Below are positions 1-6,054 of a stretch of 32,465 nt of DNA, piece after piece. This stretch comes from JBHHWH01 sp046756405 (lineage in GTDB: Bacteria; Actinomycetota; Acidimicrobiia; Spongiisociales; ZC4RG35): the NCBI GenBank assembly GCA_046756405.1, contig JBHHWH010000023.1, forward strand, positions 1 to 32,465, given 5' to 3'. The first letter of the stretch is position 1; each line of letters begins with the position of its first letter. Below the pieces are notes generated by a model. That model worked only from the letters and a program-made list of their open reading frames with translations. It was not told the DNA's origin and did not search any database. The translations under genes were made by a program, and so were the position numbers.

Positions 1-2
1 AT

Positions 3-911
3 GGGAAGCCCGGCGCCCGTGAGGTAGCTAGACGCAGCCAGGCCAATCCCCCGTCCTTCGGGAAGCTTTCCATGCTTGTTCCGAAACTCAGAGCGCTCGG
101 CGACTCGCTCGAGGCACTCTTCCAGGCCCACGGTGCGGATCTCCAGGGCATGGAGATGGCGGTGGTGTGTGGCTCCCACCGTGGCGAGCCGGCCCACATA
201 GCCCTAGTCGAGTCTCTCCTTGCCCGGCGGGGCCTTGACGTTTCCATGCTTCGCTGCCCGCCGGACTGGCCGTTGTCTCCGGTCGCCGCTCGGCGCCTTC
301 TCTACTCCGGTGAGGCCAGGGCCCAACGGCTGTGGCACAACTGCTCCGGAAAACACGCCGGTTTCCTAGCTGCCTGCGTAGCCCGGGGATGGCCCACGGA
401 GAGCTACCTGGAGGCCGACCATCCCCTCCAGCGGGAGGTGATCAGGGTGGTCTCGGAGCTGGGGGGATATCCGGTGGATCCGGTGGGGGTCGACGGCTGC
501 GGTGCTCCGGTGCTACGGACCAGCGCCCGGGCCATGGCCACCCTCTTCGCCCGCCTCGCCACCTTCACCGAGCTGCGCCCCGTCTTCGAGGCCATGCATC
601 GGTACCCCTCCCTCGTGGGAGGGACCGGGGCGGGAGATAGCGCCATCGCCACTGCGCTGCACGCGGCTGCCAAGGGAGGCGCCCAGGGATGTCTGGGTAT
701 CGCTCTACCGGAGGGCCTGGGAATAGCCGTGAAGTCCTGGGATGGTCTGGGACAGGTGGCCACCGTGGGCGCGGTGGCCACCCGGGAAGCCCTGGGCCGT
801 CTCAGTCCCGCAGCGAGAAGCCATCTCATCCCCCATGCCCGGCCTCCGGTGCTCGGCGGCGGAAGCCCCGTAGGAGAGCTGGTGCCTCGAGTTCGCCTCA
901 AAGGGGTCTGA
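3..911 (+). CDS. L-asparaginase II-type protein, 5' end missing or outside the window
   Basis: The protein resembles the PF06089 asparaginase family, which hydrolyses L-asparagine to aspartate and ammonia. Family hallmarks seen are CGSHRGEPAHI, the HNCSGKHAGF block, GVDGCGAPV and the GGTGAGDS segment. The first ATG is at 72 and gives 279 aa, whereas the family is usually about 320-340 aa. The missing part is the N-terminal segment that normally carries a RSxxKPxQA-like motif. The frame stays open leftward to base 3 with no other start, so the gene may begin outside the window or be 5'-truncated or frameshifted. It ends normally in VGELVPRVRL. No strong ribosome site precedes the ATG. The family call is firm; the start and activity are uncertain. 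Confidence 0.75.
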   Translation, partial: GKPGAREVARRSQANPPSFGKLSMLVPKLRALGDSLEALFQAHGADLQGMEMAVVCGSHRGEPAHIALVESLLARRGLDVSMLRCPPDWPLSPVAARRLLYSGEARAQRLWHNCSGKHAGFLAACVARGWPTESYLEADHPLQREVIRVVSELGGYPVDPVGVDGCGAPVLRTSARAMATLFARLATFTELRPVFEAMHRYPSLVGGTGAGDSAIATALHAAAKGGAQGCLGIALPEGLGIAVKSWDGLGQVATVGAVATREALGRLSPAARSHLIPHARPPVLGGGSPVGELVPRVRLKGV

Positions 912-946
912 GGGCACCGAAGTCGCGAAAAATCAGGTTAGAAACT

Positions 947-1001
947 TGTGAACACGCCCCTGTTGAGAAACCCTGTGGAAAACTCGGAATCCTGTGGGTA
1001 A
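947..1001 (-). other. DnaA-box-like cluster
   Basis: Read on the minus strand, four 9-mers lie in the same orientation within 55 bp: TTACCCACA (1001-993), TTTTCCACA (982-974), TTCTCAACA (969-961) and GTGTTCACA (955-947). The first two differ from the DnaA-box consensus TTATCCACA by one base; the other two are weaker. Two are followed by GG, as in many origin box arrays. An AT-rich patch lies about 40 bp beyond (1040-1056). No dnaA, dnaN or rpmH is in the window, so calling this an origin would be speculative. A DnaA-binding regulatory or titration site is equally possible. Confidence 0.4.
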
Positions 1002-1117
1002 CCGGTAGGCGGGATGGCCGCAGCCTCCTGCTAGCGCTAGATAGCAATATATAAGGATGGCTGATTCCGCTGACAGGGTCATTGAACGCGGCTCGGCATT
1101 GTCGTAGATTCCTCACC

Positions 1118-1200
1118 GCAAACGCCCCAGAGGTCAAACTGGAGAGTCGTCCGTTCGGGGAAGTGCGGAGGAGGCTCCGGAGGTCACTGGGGCGTTTTGC
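1118..1200 (+). other. Long inverted repeat, possible terminator or small RNA
   Basis: GCAAACGCCCCAG (1118-1130) pairs with CTGGGGCGTTTTGC (1187-1200) with one bulged base, enclosing about 56 nt that contain smaller GC-rich hairpins. On the plus strand the 3' arm ends in GCGTTTTGC, which gives a short U-run. It lies just past the stop codon of the minus-strand CAP gene, so it may terminate that transcript. It could also be the 3' part of a small plus-strand RNA starting near the AT-rich patch at 1040-1056. Confidence 0.4.
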
Positions 1201-1222
1201 GCGCCTGTTGGATTATGACCCT

Positions 1223-1879
1223 TCAGTCGTGGCACATCCACCAGAAGCGGGTGGCCGTAACGCAGGATTCACCGGGGGTGACCGGCTTGTCGGGCCCGAC
1301 CACCAGGGTGGTGGTAGTAGTGGTACTCGGGACTGTGGTGGTGGGGGAAGCCACCGTGGTGTTCGTCGGCGCGGCGGTTGTGGTGGTGGGGGCTGTCGTC
1401 GTGGTGGTGGGGGCTGTCGTCGTGGTGGTAGAACTCTCCTTGGCCATGAAGACCACGGTTACGTACAAAGTGCCGTCCTTGGTCCCGGTTCCGATACCAA
1501 CGTAGTTGTAGTCACCGAGGATGTTGGCTCGGTGACTCGGCGAATCCATGAAGGCCTGGTGGAGTACGGGAGGCGTTCCGCCGCGGCCTACGTTCTCGCC
1601 CACTTTGGTCCACCCGGTTCCCGCCGCCGCTCTCAGCTCCTCGGCGGAGGAGTGGTAGAGGTCGTTGGCATCCATCATGTCCTGGGTGTGCTTGCGGGCG
1701 TGGGCTCGGAGGCCGTCGTCGATCTTCAGGGGGGCGAGGCCGGCGGCGGCCCGACTCGAATTGATGAGATTGAGGAACTCCGCCTCGGTCGCGGGGTCAG
1801 CCCCTGCGGCAAGGCCTAGGGAGGCGATCGTCAAAGACGCCGCCACGAGGATGCTCAGCCACCGCCACTTTCCTGGCAT
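1223..1879 (-). CDS. Secreted CAP/SCP-domain protein (YkwD-like) with Thr-rich tail
   Basis: The 218-aa protein starts with a signal peptide (about residues 1-27, KWRW followed by a hydrophobic core and AGA). A CAP domain follows (about 30-150). Its family motifs are visible: LINSSRAAAGLAPL, a His-containing helix (HARKHTQDM), the GENVG segment with the conserved Glu, and SPSHRANIL with the conserved His. After it comes a low-complexity linker of TTTTAPT units, partly encoded by a 21-bp direct repeat, and a C-terminal tail with two cysteines (ESC and WMC). Bacterial YkwD-type CAP proteins are extracellular and of poorly known function. The Thr/Pro linker is probably glycosylated or spans the cell wall (inference). 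Confidence 0.85.
   Translation of the reverse strand: MPGKWRWLSILVAASLTIASLGLAAGADPATEAEFLNLINSSRAAAGLAPLKIDDGLRAHARKHTQDMMDANDLYHSSAEELRAAAGTGWTKVGENVGRGGTPPVLHQAFMDSPSHRANILGDYNYVGIGTGTKDGTLYVTVVFMAKESSTTTTTAPTTTTTAPTTTTAAPTNTTVASPTTTVPSTTTTTTLVVGPDKPVTPGESCVTATRFWWMCHD
1380..1421 (-). repeat. 21-bp tandem repeat (x2) in the CAP protein linker
   Basis: Two identical adjacent 21-bp units (1380-1400 and 1401-1421), followed by a partial third, encode the TTTTAPT heptads of the CAP protein. The 21-bp period keeps the reading frame, so copy number could vary by slippage without breaking the gene. Confidence 0.8.
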
Positions 1880-1957
1880 GGGGTAGCTATCGACCGCAGA
1901 GAGTGAACTCTTTAGCTCGGCCTACGGGACCAGAGAGCTATAGGGGGGCGGTGCCGG

Positions 1958-2842
1958 TCAGACCCCGAAGATCACCTCACGCAGATTGAGCGGTGTCGCC
2001 CGGTAAGTGTCGAGTTCGAGGCGCAGCGAACCCAGCCGGAGCCCCGTCATCCCCTCGGTAACCGAGGTCGTCACCCTGAGACCCCCGTCCTCCTCGTAGG
2101 AGAGCACCCCGAGCCCGAGGCAGCGTCCCTGCTGGTCCTGCACCCCTACCAGGACCCCGTCGAGACGGTTCAGGTTGAGCCCTACCGGCAGAGTCGGCGC
2201 GAACACCGTGGGGCGAACCTTCCACCTCTCCAGGGGAGGTGAAAGGGCGGTGGCGAAGCCCTCCGCCCGTCGCCGGGCACGCTGGTCAGGGGAGAGGGGC
2301 ACGATCCGGGGGTCGGTGGGGGCGGTGACTACCTCTACGCCCAGGAAACGGCGCAACATCCCCACCACCGGCTCCATCTCTTCGCCACGCTGGAGGGCGA
2401 TCACCCTATCCGGCCGGCACAGCTCGGTCTTGTGATACTTGAGGGTTTCGCCGGCCACCCCGGAGGCGACCGCGGTGGTGTCGATGATGACCACGTCACC
2501 CAGCCCCTTGGCCCGGTCGGCCATCACAGCGGTGGCTACGACCTGCTGGAGCACCAAGCGGGAAGGGCTCACCGAACCCACGAAGTGAAGCCCGTCGGGC
2601 TCGTGGACGCTGTCGAGGTCGGCCTGGGAACGGAACACCTTCAGTCCTACGCATGCCGGTGGTCCCACGGTGGAGTTCCCCACGTCGGCGTCGACCAGCA
2701 CCGCTGTTCGTCCTGCCGCCAGTGCCTGGCGTACGGCGAGGAGAGCGAGGGTGGTCTTCCCGGTGTCCAGTCCACCGATGAGCATGGAAACTCGGGTGGC
2801 GACGATGTCCCGGGCCAGGGTGTCGAAGGACAGCTCGGCCAT
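1958..2842 (-). CDS. Clp1/NOL9-like P-loop protein (putative polynucleotide 5'-kinase fold)
   Basis: A 294-aa protein with a Walker A motif GGLDTGKT (residues 23-30), DADVGNSTVGPP in the position typical of the Clp1/Grc3 P-loop family, and a Walker B-like VVIIDTTA. The C-terminal part (LGLGVL, TGLRLGSLRL) fits the small beta domain that follows the P-loop domain in this family. Eukaryotic and archaeal relatives phosphorylate RNA 5'-OH ends; in bacteria the role is not established. The start at 2842 is chosen because a minus-strand TATATT box lies exactly 7 nt upstream, and an earlier in-frame ATG at 2974 would run into the divergent gene. It is divergent from the SAM hydrolase with 66 bp between starts. 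The fold is convincing; substrate unknown. Confidence 0.75.
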   Translation of the reverse strand: MAELSFDTLARDIVATRVSMLIGGLDTGKTTLALLAVRQALAAGRTAVLVDADVGNSTVGPPACVGLKVFRSQADLDSVHEPDGLHFVGSVSPSRLVLQQVVATAVMADRAKGLGDVVIIDTTAVASGVAGETLKYHKTELCRPDRVIALQRGEEMEPVVGMLRRFLGVEVVTAPTDPRIVPLSPDQRARRRAEGFATALSPPLERWKVRPTVFAPTLPVGLNLNRLDGVLVGVQDQQGRCLGLGVLSYEEDGGLRVTTSVTEGMTGLRLGSLRLELDTYRATPLNLREVIFGV

Positions 2843-2849
2843 GGCCGGC

Positions 2850-2855
2850 AATATA
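2850..2855 (-). promoter_or_regulatory. -10 box of a leaderless promoter for the Clp1-like gene
   Basis: On the minus strand TATATT is followed by 7 nt and then the ATG at 2842. No Shine-Dalgarno is present. This spacing puts the transcript start at or next to the start codon. No strong -35 is visible. Confidence 0.55.
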
Positions 2856-2895
2856 GGGCTCGGCGCGTTGGTGGAGAACAAGGCGGCGCCTCGTC

Positions 2896-2901
2896 TACCG
2901 T
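2896..2901 (+). promoter_or_regulatory. -10 box of a leaderless promoter for the SAM hydrolase gene
   Basis: TACCGT is followed by 7 nt and then the ATG at 2909, with no Shine-Dalgarno. It is the mirror image of the box serving the divergent gene, so both promoters share the same 66-bp gap. Confidence 0.55.
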
Positions 2902-2908
2902 CGCGAGC

Positions 2909-3733
2909 ATGTCGCTGCCGATCAGCTTCCTGTCCGACTTTGGCTACCGAGACGAGTTCGTGGGTGTTGTTCACGGGGTCCTGGCTAAGCTCGCTCCCCC
3001 ATCAAGGGTCATCGACATCACCCATGGGATTCCCCGGGGGAACATCCGGGCCGGCGCTCTGGTCCTCTCCCGAGCCATCCAGTACCTGCCGGAGGGGGTG
3101 TGCCTCGCCGTGGTGGACCCCACGGTGGGAAGTGATCGGCGTGTGCTCGCCCTAGAGACGGTCTGGGGCTATTTCGTTGGACCTGACAACGGACTCCTCT
3201 CCCCGGCGGTGGCCATGGTGGGGGGTGCCACCAGAACGGTCTCGGTGGAGAACACCGAAGCCCGGATTCCCTCGCCCGGGGAGACTTTCCACGGCCGGGA
3301 CATTTTCGCGCCCGCTGCCGCCCTCCTCGCCTCGGGTGAGGCCAGTCTCGAAGACCTGGGCCCGGAGGTCCCCGGAAACGAGCTGATGCCGCTCCTGCTG
3401 CCCCTCACCGAGACCAAGGAGGGAGCCGTGACGGGTGAGGCATGGTGGGTGGACACCTTCGGCAACGTCCAGACCAACATCTCCCCGGACGACCTGGCGG
3501 CCGTGGGCCTCGGCCCCGGGGACGCGGTCACGGTCAAAGTGGGCCCTCGGATTCACAACCTGAGGTGGGTGACCTCCTACGCCGATGTCGACGAGGATGA
3601 GGGACTGATCCACGTCGATTCTGCGGGGCTGGTGGCGATAGCGGTCCGGGCGGGGCGGGCCGACGAGATGCTGGGGATCGCCGAAGGCACCGCGGTCACG
3701 ATGGTGGGGAGAACAGGAGCCAGAGCTGAATGA
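2909..3733 (+). CDS. S-adenosyl-L-methionine hydrolase (SAM hydroxide adenosyltransferase, DUF62 family)
   Basis: The 274-aa protein matches the DUF62/SAM hydroxide adenosyltransferase family, which splits SAM to adenosine and methionine and is related to the fluorinase and chlorinase. Seen motifs are FLSDFGYRDEFVG at the N-terminus, VIDITHGIP, VDPTVGSDRR (family Asp and Arg) and ETFHGRDIF (family His), so the Asp-Arg-His set of the hydroxide-using branch appears intact. A C-terminal beta domain follows, including DTFGNVQTNIS. The frame is open far upstream to 2432, but the homology starts at 2909, directly after the leaderless promoter box. It is probably a cytosolic SAM-salvage enzyme, though the physiological purpose in bacteria is unclear. 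Confidence 0.9.
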   Translation: MSLPISFLSDFGYRDEFVGVVHGVLAKLAPPSRVIDITHGIPRGNIRAGALVLSRAIQYLPEGVCLAVVDPTVGSDRRVLALETVWGYFVGPDNGLLSPAVAMVGGATRTVSVENTEARIPSPGETFHGRDIFAPAAALLASGEASLEDLGPEVPGNELMPLLLPLTETKEGAVTGEAWWVDTFGNVQTNISPDDLAAVGLGPGDAVTVKVGPRIHNLRWVTSYADVDEDEGLIHVDSAGLVAIAVRAGRADEMLGIAEGTAVTMVGRTGARAE

Positions 3734-3794
3734 CTCCAGCGATGGCGATGATCGCCAGAAGGATGATGATGATGATCGCGGTGGCTGGTCGCAC
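3696..3794 (-). CDS. Possible one-helix small membrane protein (32 aa)
   Basis: A minus-strand frame with start GTG at 3794 encodes 32 residues that are almost entirely one hydrophobic helix (core AIIIIILLAIIAIAGV, then QLWLLF) with a basic N-terminus (MRPATA). A TACGAT box lies 9 nt upstream of the GTG, resembling the leaderless promoters elsewhere in the window. It overlaps the 3' end of the SAM hydrolase gene by 38 nt in antisense. The alternative plus-strand reading of the same DNA is Met/Arg-rich and unconvincing. No family is recognised. Confidence 0.35.
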   Translation of the reverse strand: MRPATAIIIIILLAIIAIAGVIQLWLLFSPPS

Positions 3795-3859
3795 GGCCCG
3801 CGGATCGTATCGGGCGCGGCGTGCAGGGAGTAATCGACTCGGGGCTTCGAAATGCCGCC

Positions 3860-3883
3860 GGGGCCCTCATGGTGGAGGGCCCC
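3860..3883. terminator. GC-rich 9-bp perfect hairpin after the SAM hydrolase gene
   Basis: GGGGCCCTC (3860-3868) and GAGGGCCCC (3875-3883) form a perfect 9-bp stem with a 6-nt loop, 127 bp past the SAM hydrolase stop. There is no U-run on either side, so it would be a U-less terminator of the kind proposed in high-GC bacteria, or part of the structured region that follows. Confidence 0.45.
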
Positions 3884-3894
3884 GACGACGGGTA

Positions 3895-3986
3895 GGAGAG
3901 GTCCGTTACCGTGGGGCGGGCTGGGAGGCTATCCGTTCACGCCTTGGGCTGGGGTGCCCGAGGCACGGGGGGACGGAACCCTCTCC
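3895..3986 (+). ncRNA. Candidate structured RNA / 5' leader element upstream of the glutaredoxin-like gene
   Basis: Nested complementarity spans 92 nt. GGAGAGG (3895-3901) pairs with CCTCTCC (3980-3986), TCCGT (3902-3906) with ACGGA (3973-3977), and CCGTG (3909-3913) with CACGG (3964-3968). Inside is a hairpin CCTTGGGC/GCCCGAGG (3942-3949/3956-3963) with loop TGGGGT. The region has no credible coding frame and ends 36 nt before the next start codon. It may be a cis-regulatory leader or an independent RNA. I compared it by eye with ZTP, SAM-IV and SRP RNA motifs and could not assign it. Confidence 0.4.
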
Positions 3987-4022
3987 GTACTTGTCCTGTT
4001 ATCGGCCGCGGAGCGTGGTTGC

Positions 4023-4271
4023 TTGAGGCTGCTTTTTCTCACCCGTCCGGGGTGTCACCTCTGCGACGACGCCCGACCTGTGGTCCTGGCCGCTGCGGCG
4101 GCGGTGGGGGCGGTGGTAGAGGAGCGGAACGTGGAGTCCGACGACGGGCTGTTGGTCAACTATGGACTGAGGATTCCCGTCGTCCTGGCTCCAGACGGAG
4201 CGGTGGTCGCCGAGGGGATCATCAAGAATCGGAGGAAGCTGGCTGCGGCGATCCAGAGGCTCTCGAACTAG
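4023..4271 (+). CDS. Glutaredoxin-like / thioredoxin-fold small protein (DUF836 type)
   Basis: An 82-aa protein beginning LRLLFLTRPGCHLCDDARP, with a CxxC redox motif (GCHLC) at the N-terminal end of the first helix, an RIPVVL segment with the cis-Pro typical of the thioredoxin fold, and a C-terminal helix. This is the layout of the short glutaredoxin/DUF836 family, thought to act in thiol-disulfide exchange in the cytosol. A TTG start is preceded by GGAG with a 9-nt spacer; a longer reading back to the ATG at 3852 would translate the structured region and is not credible. Its 3' end overlaps the stop of the convergent cytochrome c gene by 4 nt. Substrate unknown. Confidence 0.75.
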   Translation: MRLLFLTRPGCHLCDDARPVVLAAAAAVGAVVEERNVESDDGLLVNYGLRIPVVLAPDGAVVAEGIIKNRRKLAAAIQRLSN

Positions 4272-5299
4272 CCCACGTCTTCGGTGAGACTGGAGGCCTC
4301 GCCACCACCCTCCGTGGCATCGCCCATACCGCCATCCCCGGAGGGAGCGCCCTCGTCGGCCTTTTCGGCGAGACCGCAGTCGGCGAGTACGGCCTCGGTG
4401 TCGCCTCGCCCGAAGCGGACACGCTCGAAAGCGGTTACGGCGGCGAGCTGCTCTGCCGTGAGGCTGGAATGGCCGGGCATCCCGCCGTTGACGGTCTTGC
4501 CGGTGTCACCGTAGGTGTCGCGCCCGGCCGATATGAACCCGGCTGAGCCGAGCTGGACCCATTCGATCTGATCGACACAGGACCCGAAGGTGGTGAGGAC
4601 CCCAGTCAAAGCAGGGAAAGGGCCGGCACCCTGGCCGTTGGCACCATGGCAGGCAGCGCAGTTCACCCCGGTCACTTCAGACCCCTGGTAGATGCCCTCA
4701 CCGAGGGCGATGAAGTCGGTTCCTCCCCCTCCTCCGCCGGAACCGGCGAAGGGCGAGCCGTCGCAGTTGAGGATCTCGCCGGTGACTACGTCGATGGTCA
4801 GTTCGGTTGCCGCACCGCACTCTCCGGTGGAAGACCCACCCAGGGCGAAGAGGGCCAAGAGGGGTGCTACCAGCAGCACCACGGTCAGCCATTTGGGCAC
4901 CACGAAGTTAGTGCGCTCTTTGATCTCGGCGGTGGGGACGGTGACCACCACGGGAAGGTGAGCCGCCTCCGACGGGGTGACTTCTTTGGGCACCGGTGCC
5001 GGTGTGGCCACTGGAGGAGGGGCGGTGGCCACTGGCGGGGTGGGGGCAGGAGCTGTCGGAGGTGCTGCCTCAGTGGTCGGGGCCGGGGCTTCCTCGGCCA
5101 CTGGGGCCTCTTCGGCGGCCGGGGTTTCGGTGCTGGCTGTGACCGGTGTTGCGGTGGCCACCGTCTCTCCGCCTGCCCAGGCGGCAAGGACTGCATCGAC
5201 GGAGGTCCCGGAGGCGGCGGCTCGAGCCTCGGCAGATCGCTGTACGAGGGGCTCGGGAATACCCAGGGCGGCAGCGGCTGCGGGAAGGAGATCGCTCAT
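4268..5299 (-). CDS. Membrane-anchored monoheme cytochrome c with N-terminal RSAEA module
   Basis: The 343-aa protein has a cytoplasmic N-terminal module (residues 1-46) nearly identical to that of the gene upstream, a Pro/Ala/Glu-rich linker (about 47-110), one transmembrane helix (about 137-154) and an exported cytochrome c domain. The heme site is CAACH (214-218) with a likely distal Met in GGMPGH (Met274). Extra cysteines at 161 and 179, and at 241 and in ADCGL, could form disulfides. The C-terminus is Gly/Glu/Asp-rich. It is the third gene of an operon; its ATG overlaps the preceding stop by 4 nt. It probably shuttles electrons for the adjacent pseudo-oxidase/bc assembly (inference). Confidence 0.85.
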   Translation of the reverse strand: MSDLLPAAAAALGIPEPLVQRSAEARAAASGTSVDAVLAAWAGGETVATATPVTASTETPAAEEAPVAEEAPAPTTEAAPPTAPAPTPPVATAPPPVATPAPVPKEVTPSEAAHLPVVVTVPTAEIKERTNFVVPKWLTVVLLVAPLLALFALGGSSTGECGAATELTIDVVTGEILNCDGSPFAGSGGGGGGTDFIALGEGIYQGSEVTGVNCAACHGANGQGAGPFPALTGVLTTFGSCVDQIEWVQLGSAGFISAGRDTYGDTGKTVNGGMPGHSSLTAEQLAAVTAFERVRFGRGDTEAVLADCGLAEKADEGAPSGDGGMGDATEGGGEASSLTEDVG

Positions 5300-6054
5300 G
5301 GTGTTCCTTGGGATTTCGACTGGGACAGATATGCAATCAAGGCTGCGAGGTCCTCTTCGGAGAGTTCATAACTCGGATGGCCCTCGGCCTCGGTGAGGAA
5401 GGCTCGGATGTCGCCGCCGGTCATGCGGGTACCGACATCGGCCAGATCCGGTCCGAACCGCCGGGTTCCCAGCACCTCGTTGGTGTCGTTGAGGGTCACC
5501 GGGCCCAGGCCGACATCGGCTACCACCGGGCGAACGATCTGGGTGTGGCATGCGGCGCAGCCCAGCTCGGTGTAGAGGGCCTTGCCGGCCTCGGCTTCTT
5601 CGGTGAAGGAAATCTCGCTGGTGAGGGCACCCTTGGCTTCGGTGGGAAGAGACGGCCCCACGAGACCGACCAGCACCACCACGGCGAAGAGCAGCACCGC
5701 TCCAACGAGTACTCGCATCGGATTGTCACCTCCGCCCACCAGGACAGGAGGCTCATAGACGGTGTTAGGAGCCGCCGCTGGCGGGGCCGGAGCGGGGGGA
5801 ATCTGTGGGGGTGGCGGTGAAGGAGCCGGTTCAGGGGCCGCCGGCTCCGCCGATGGAGGTGGTTCAGCCTCGGTGGGGGCCGGTGTTGTCGGGCCGGGAC
5901 TGGGCGGCGCTGGCGCTGTCTCGCCTCCGGCCCACGCGGCGAGGATCTCGTCGACGGAGGCTCCGCCGGCCGCTGCCCGAGCTTCGGCGGAGCGTTGTAC
6001 CAGGGGCTCGGGTAGGCCCAGGGCCGCGGCGGCAGCGGAGAGCAGGTCACTCAT
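5296..6054 (-). CDS. CcoO/FixO-like membrane cytochrome c with N-terminal RSAEA module
   Basis: The 252-aa protein has the N-terminal module (1-46), a Pro-rich linker (47-100), one transmembrane helix (about 113-133) and a C-terminal cytochrome c domain. The domain resembles the heme region of CcoO/FixO of cbb3 oxidases: YxxxGCAACHTQIVRP (heme site 166-170), followed by RRFGPDLADVGTRM with a candidate axial Met211. In cbb3 oxidases CcoO passes electrons to CcoN; here the CcoN partner is degenerate. The start is ATG 6054, overlapping the pseudo-CcoN stop by 8 nt, which suggests translational coupling. A longer reading back to 6234 is Ser/Pro/Arg-rich and rejected. Confidence 0.85.
   Translation of the reverse strand: MSDLLSAAAAALGLPEPLVQRSAEARAAAGGASVDEILAAWAGGETAPAPPSPGPTTPAPTEAEPPPSAEPAAPEPAPSPPPPQIPPAPAPPAAAPNTVYEPPVLVGGGDNPMRVLVGAVLLFAVVVLVGLVGPSLPTEAKGALTSEISFTEEAEAGKALYTELGCAACHTQIVRPVVADVGLGPVTLNDTNEVLGTRRFGPDLADVGTRMTGGDIRAFLTEAEGHPSYELSEEDLAALIAYLSQSKSQGTP

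Larger units (their letters stand above)
912..1222. other. 311-bp intergenic region between asparaginase and CAP gene
   Basis: No credible gene is visible here. The region holds a cluster of DnaA-box-like 9-mers (947-1001), a 10-bp palindrome CTAGCGCTAG (1031-1040) followed by the AT-rich patch ATAGCAATATATAAGG, and a long inverted repeat (1118-1200). The two flanking genes converge on it, so it could contain terminators, an unannotated RNA or a replication-related element. Confidence 0.6.

Noticed and set aside
940..960. Possible Rex operator half-site TTGTGAAC
   Set aside because: There is no matching TTCACAA arm at the right spacing; it fits the DnaA-box-like cluster better. No full Rex palindrome was found in the window.
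1082..1819. 245-aa plus-strand Gly-rich frame opposite the CAP gene
   Set aside because: It is the antisense image of the Thr-codon repeats; the minus-strand CAP protein has motifs and a signal peptide.
2432..2908. Upstream extension of the SAM hydrolase frame
   Set aside because: It lies antisense within the Clp1-like gene and is Gly/His-rich; family homology starts at 2909.
2843..2974. Longer start for the Clp1-like gene at 2974
   Set aside because: It would overlap the divergent SAM hydrolase and its promoter; the extension has no family similarity, and a TATATT box sits 7 nt before the later ATG.
3901..3972. ZTP, SAM-IV or SRP RNA identity for the structured region
   Set aside because: Short similarities exist (GGTCCGT, CGCCTTGGGC, GGGGTGCCC), but the diagnostic cores of these RNAs are not present.
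3730..4026. Plus-strand 98-aa frame overlapping the SAM hydrolase stop by ATGA
   Set aside because: The product (MTPAMAMIARRMMMM and an Arg/Gly-rich rest) looks like antisense of a hydrophobic minus-strand frame and crosses the hairpin and structured RNA region.
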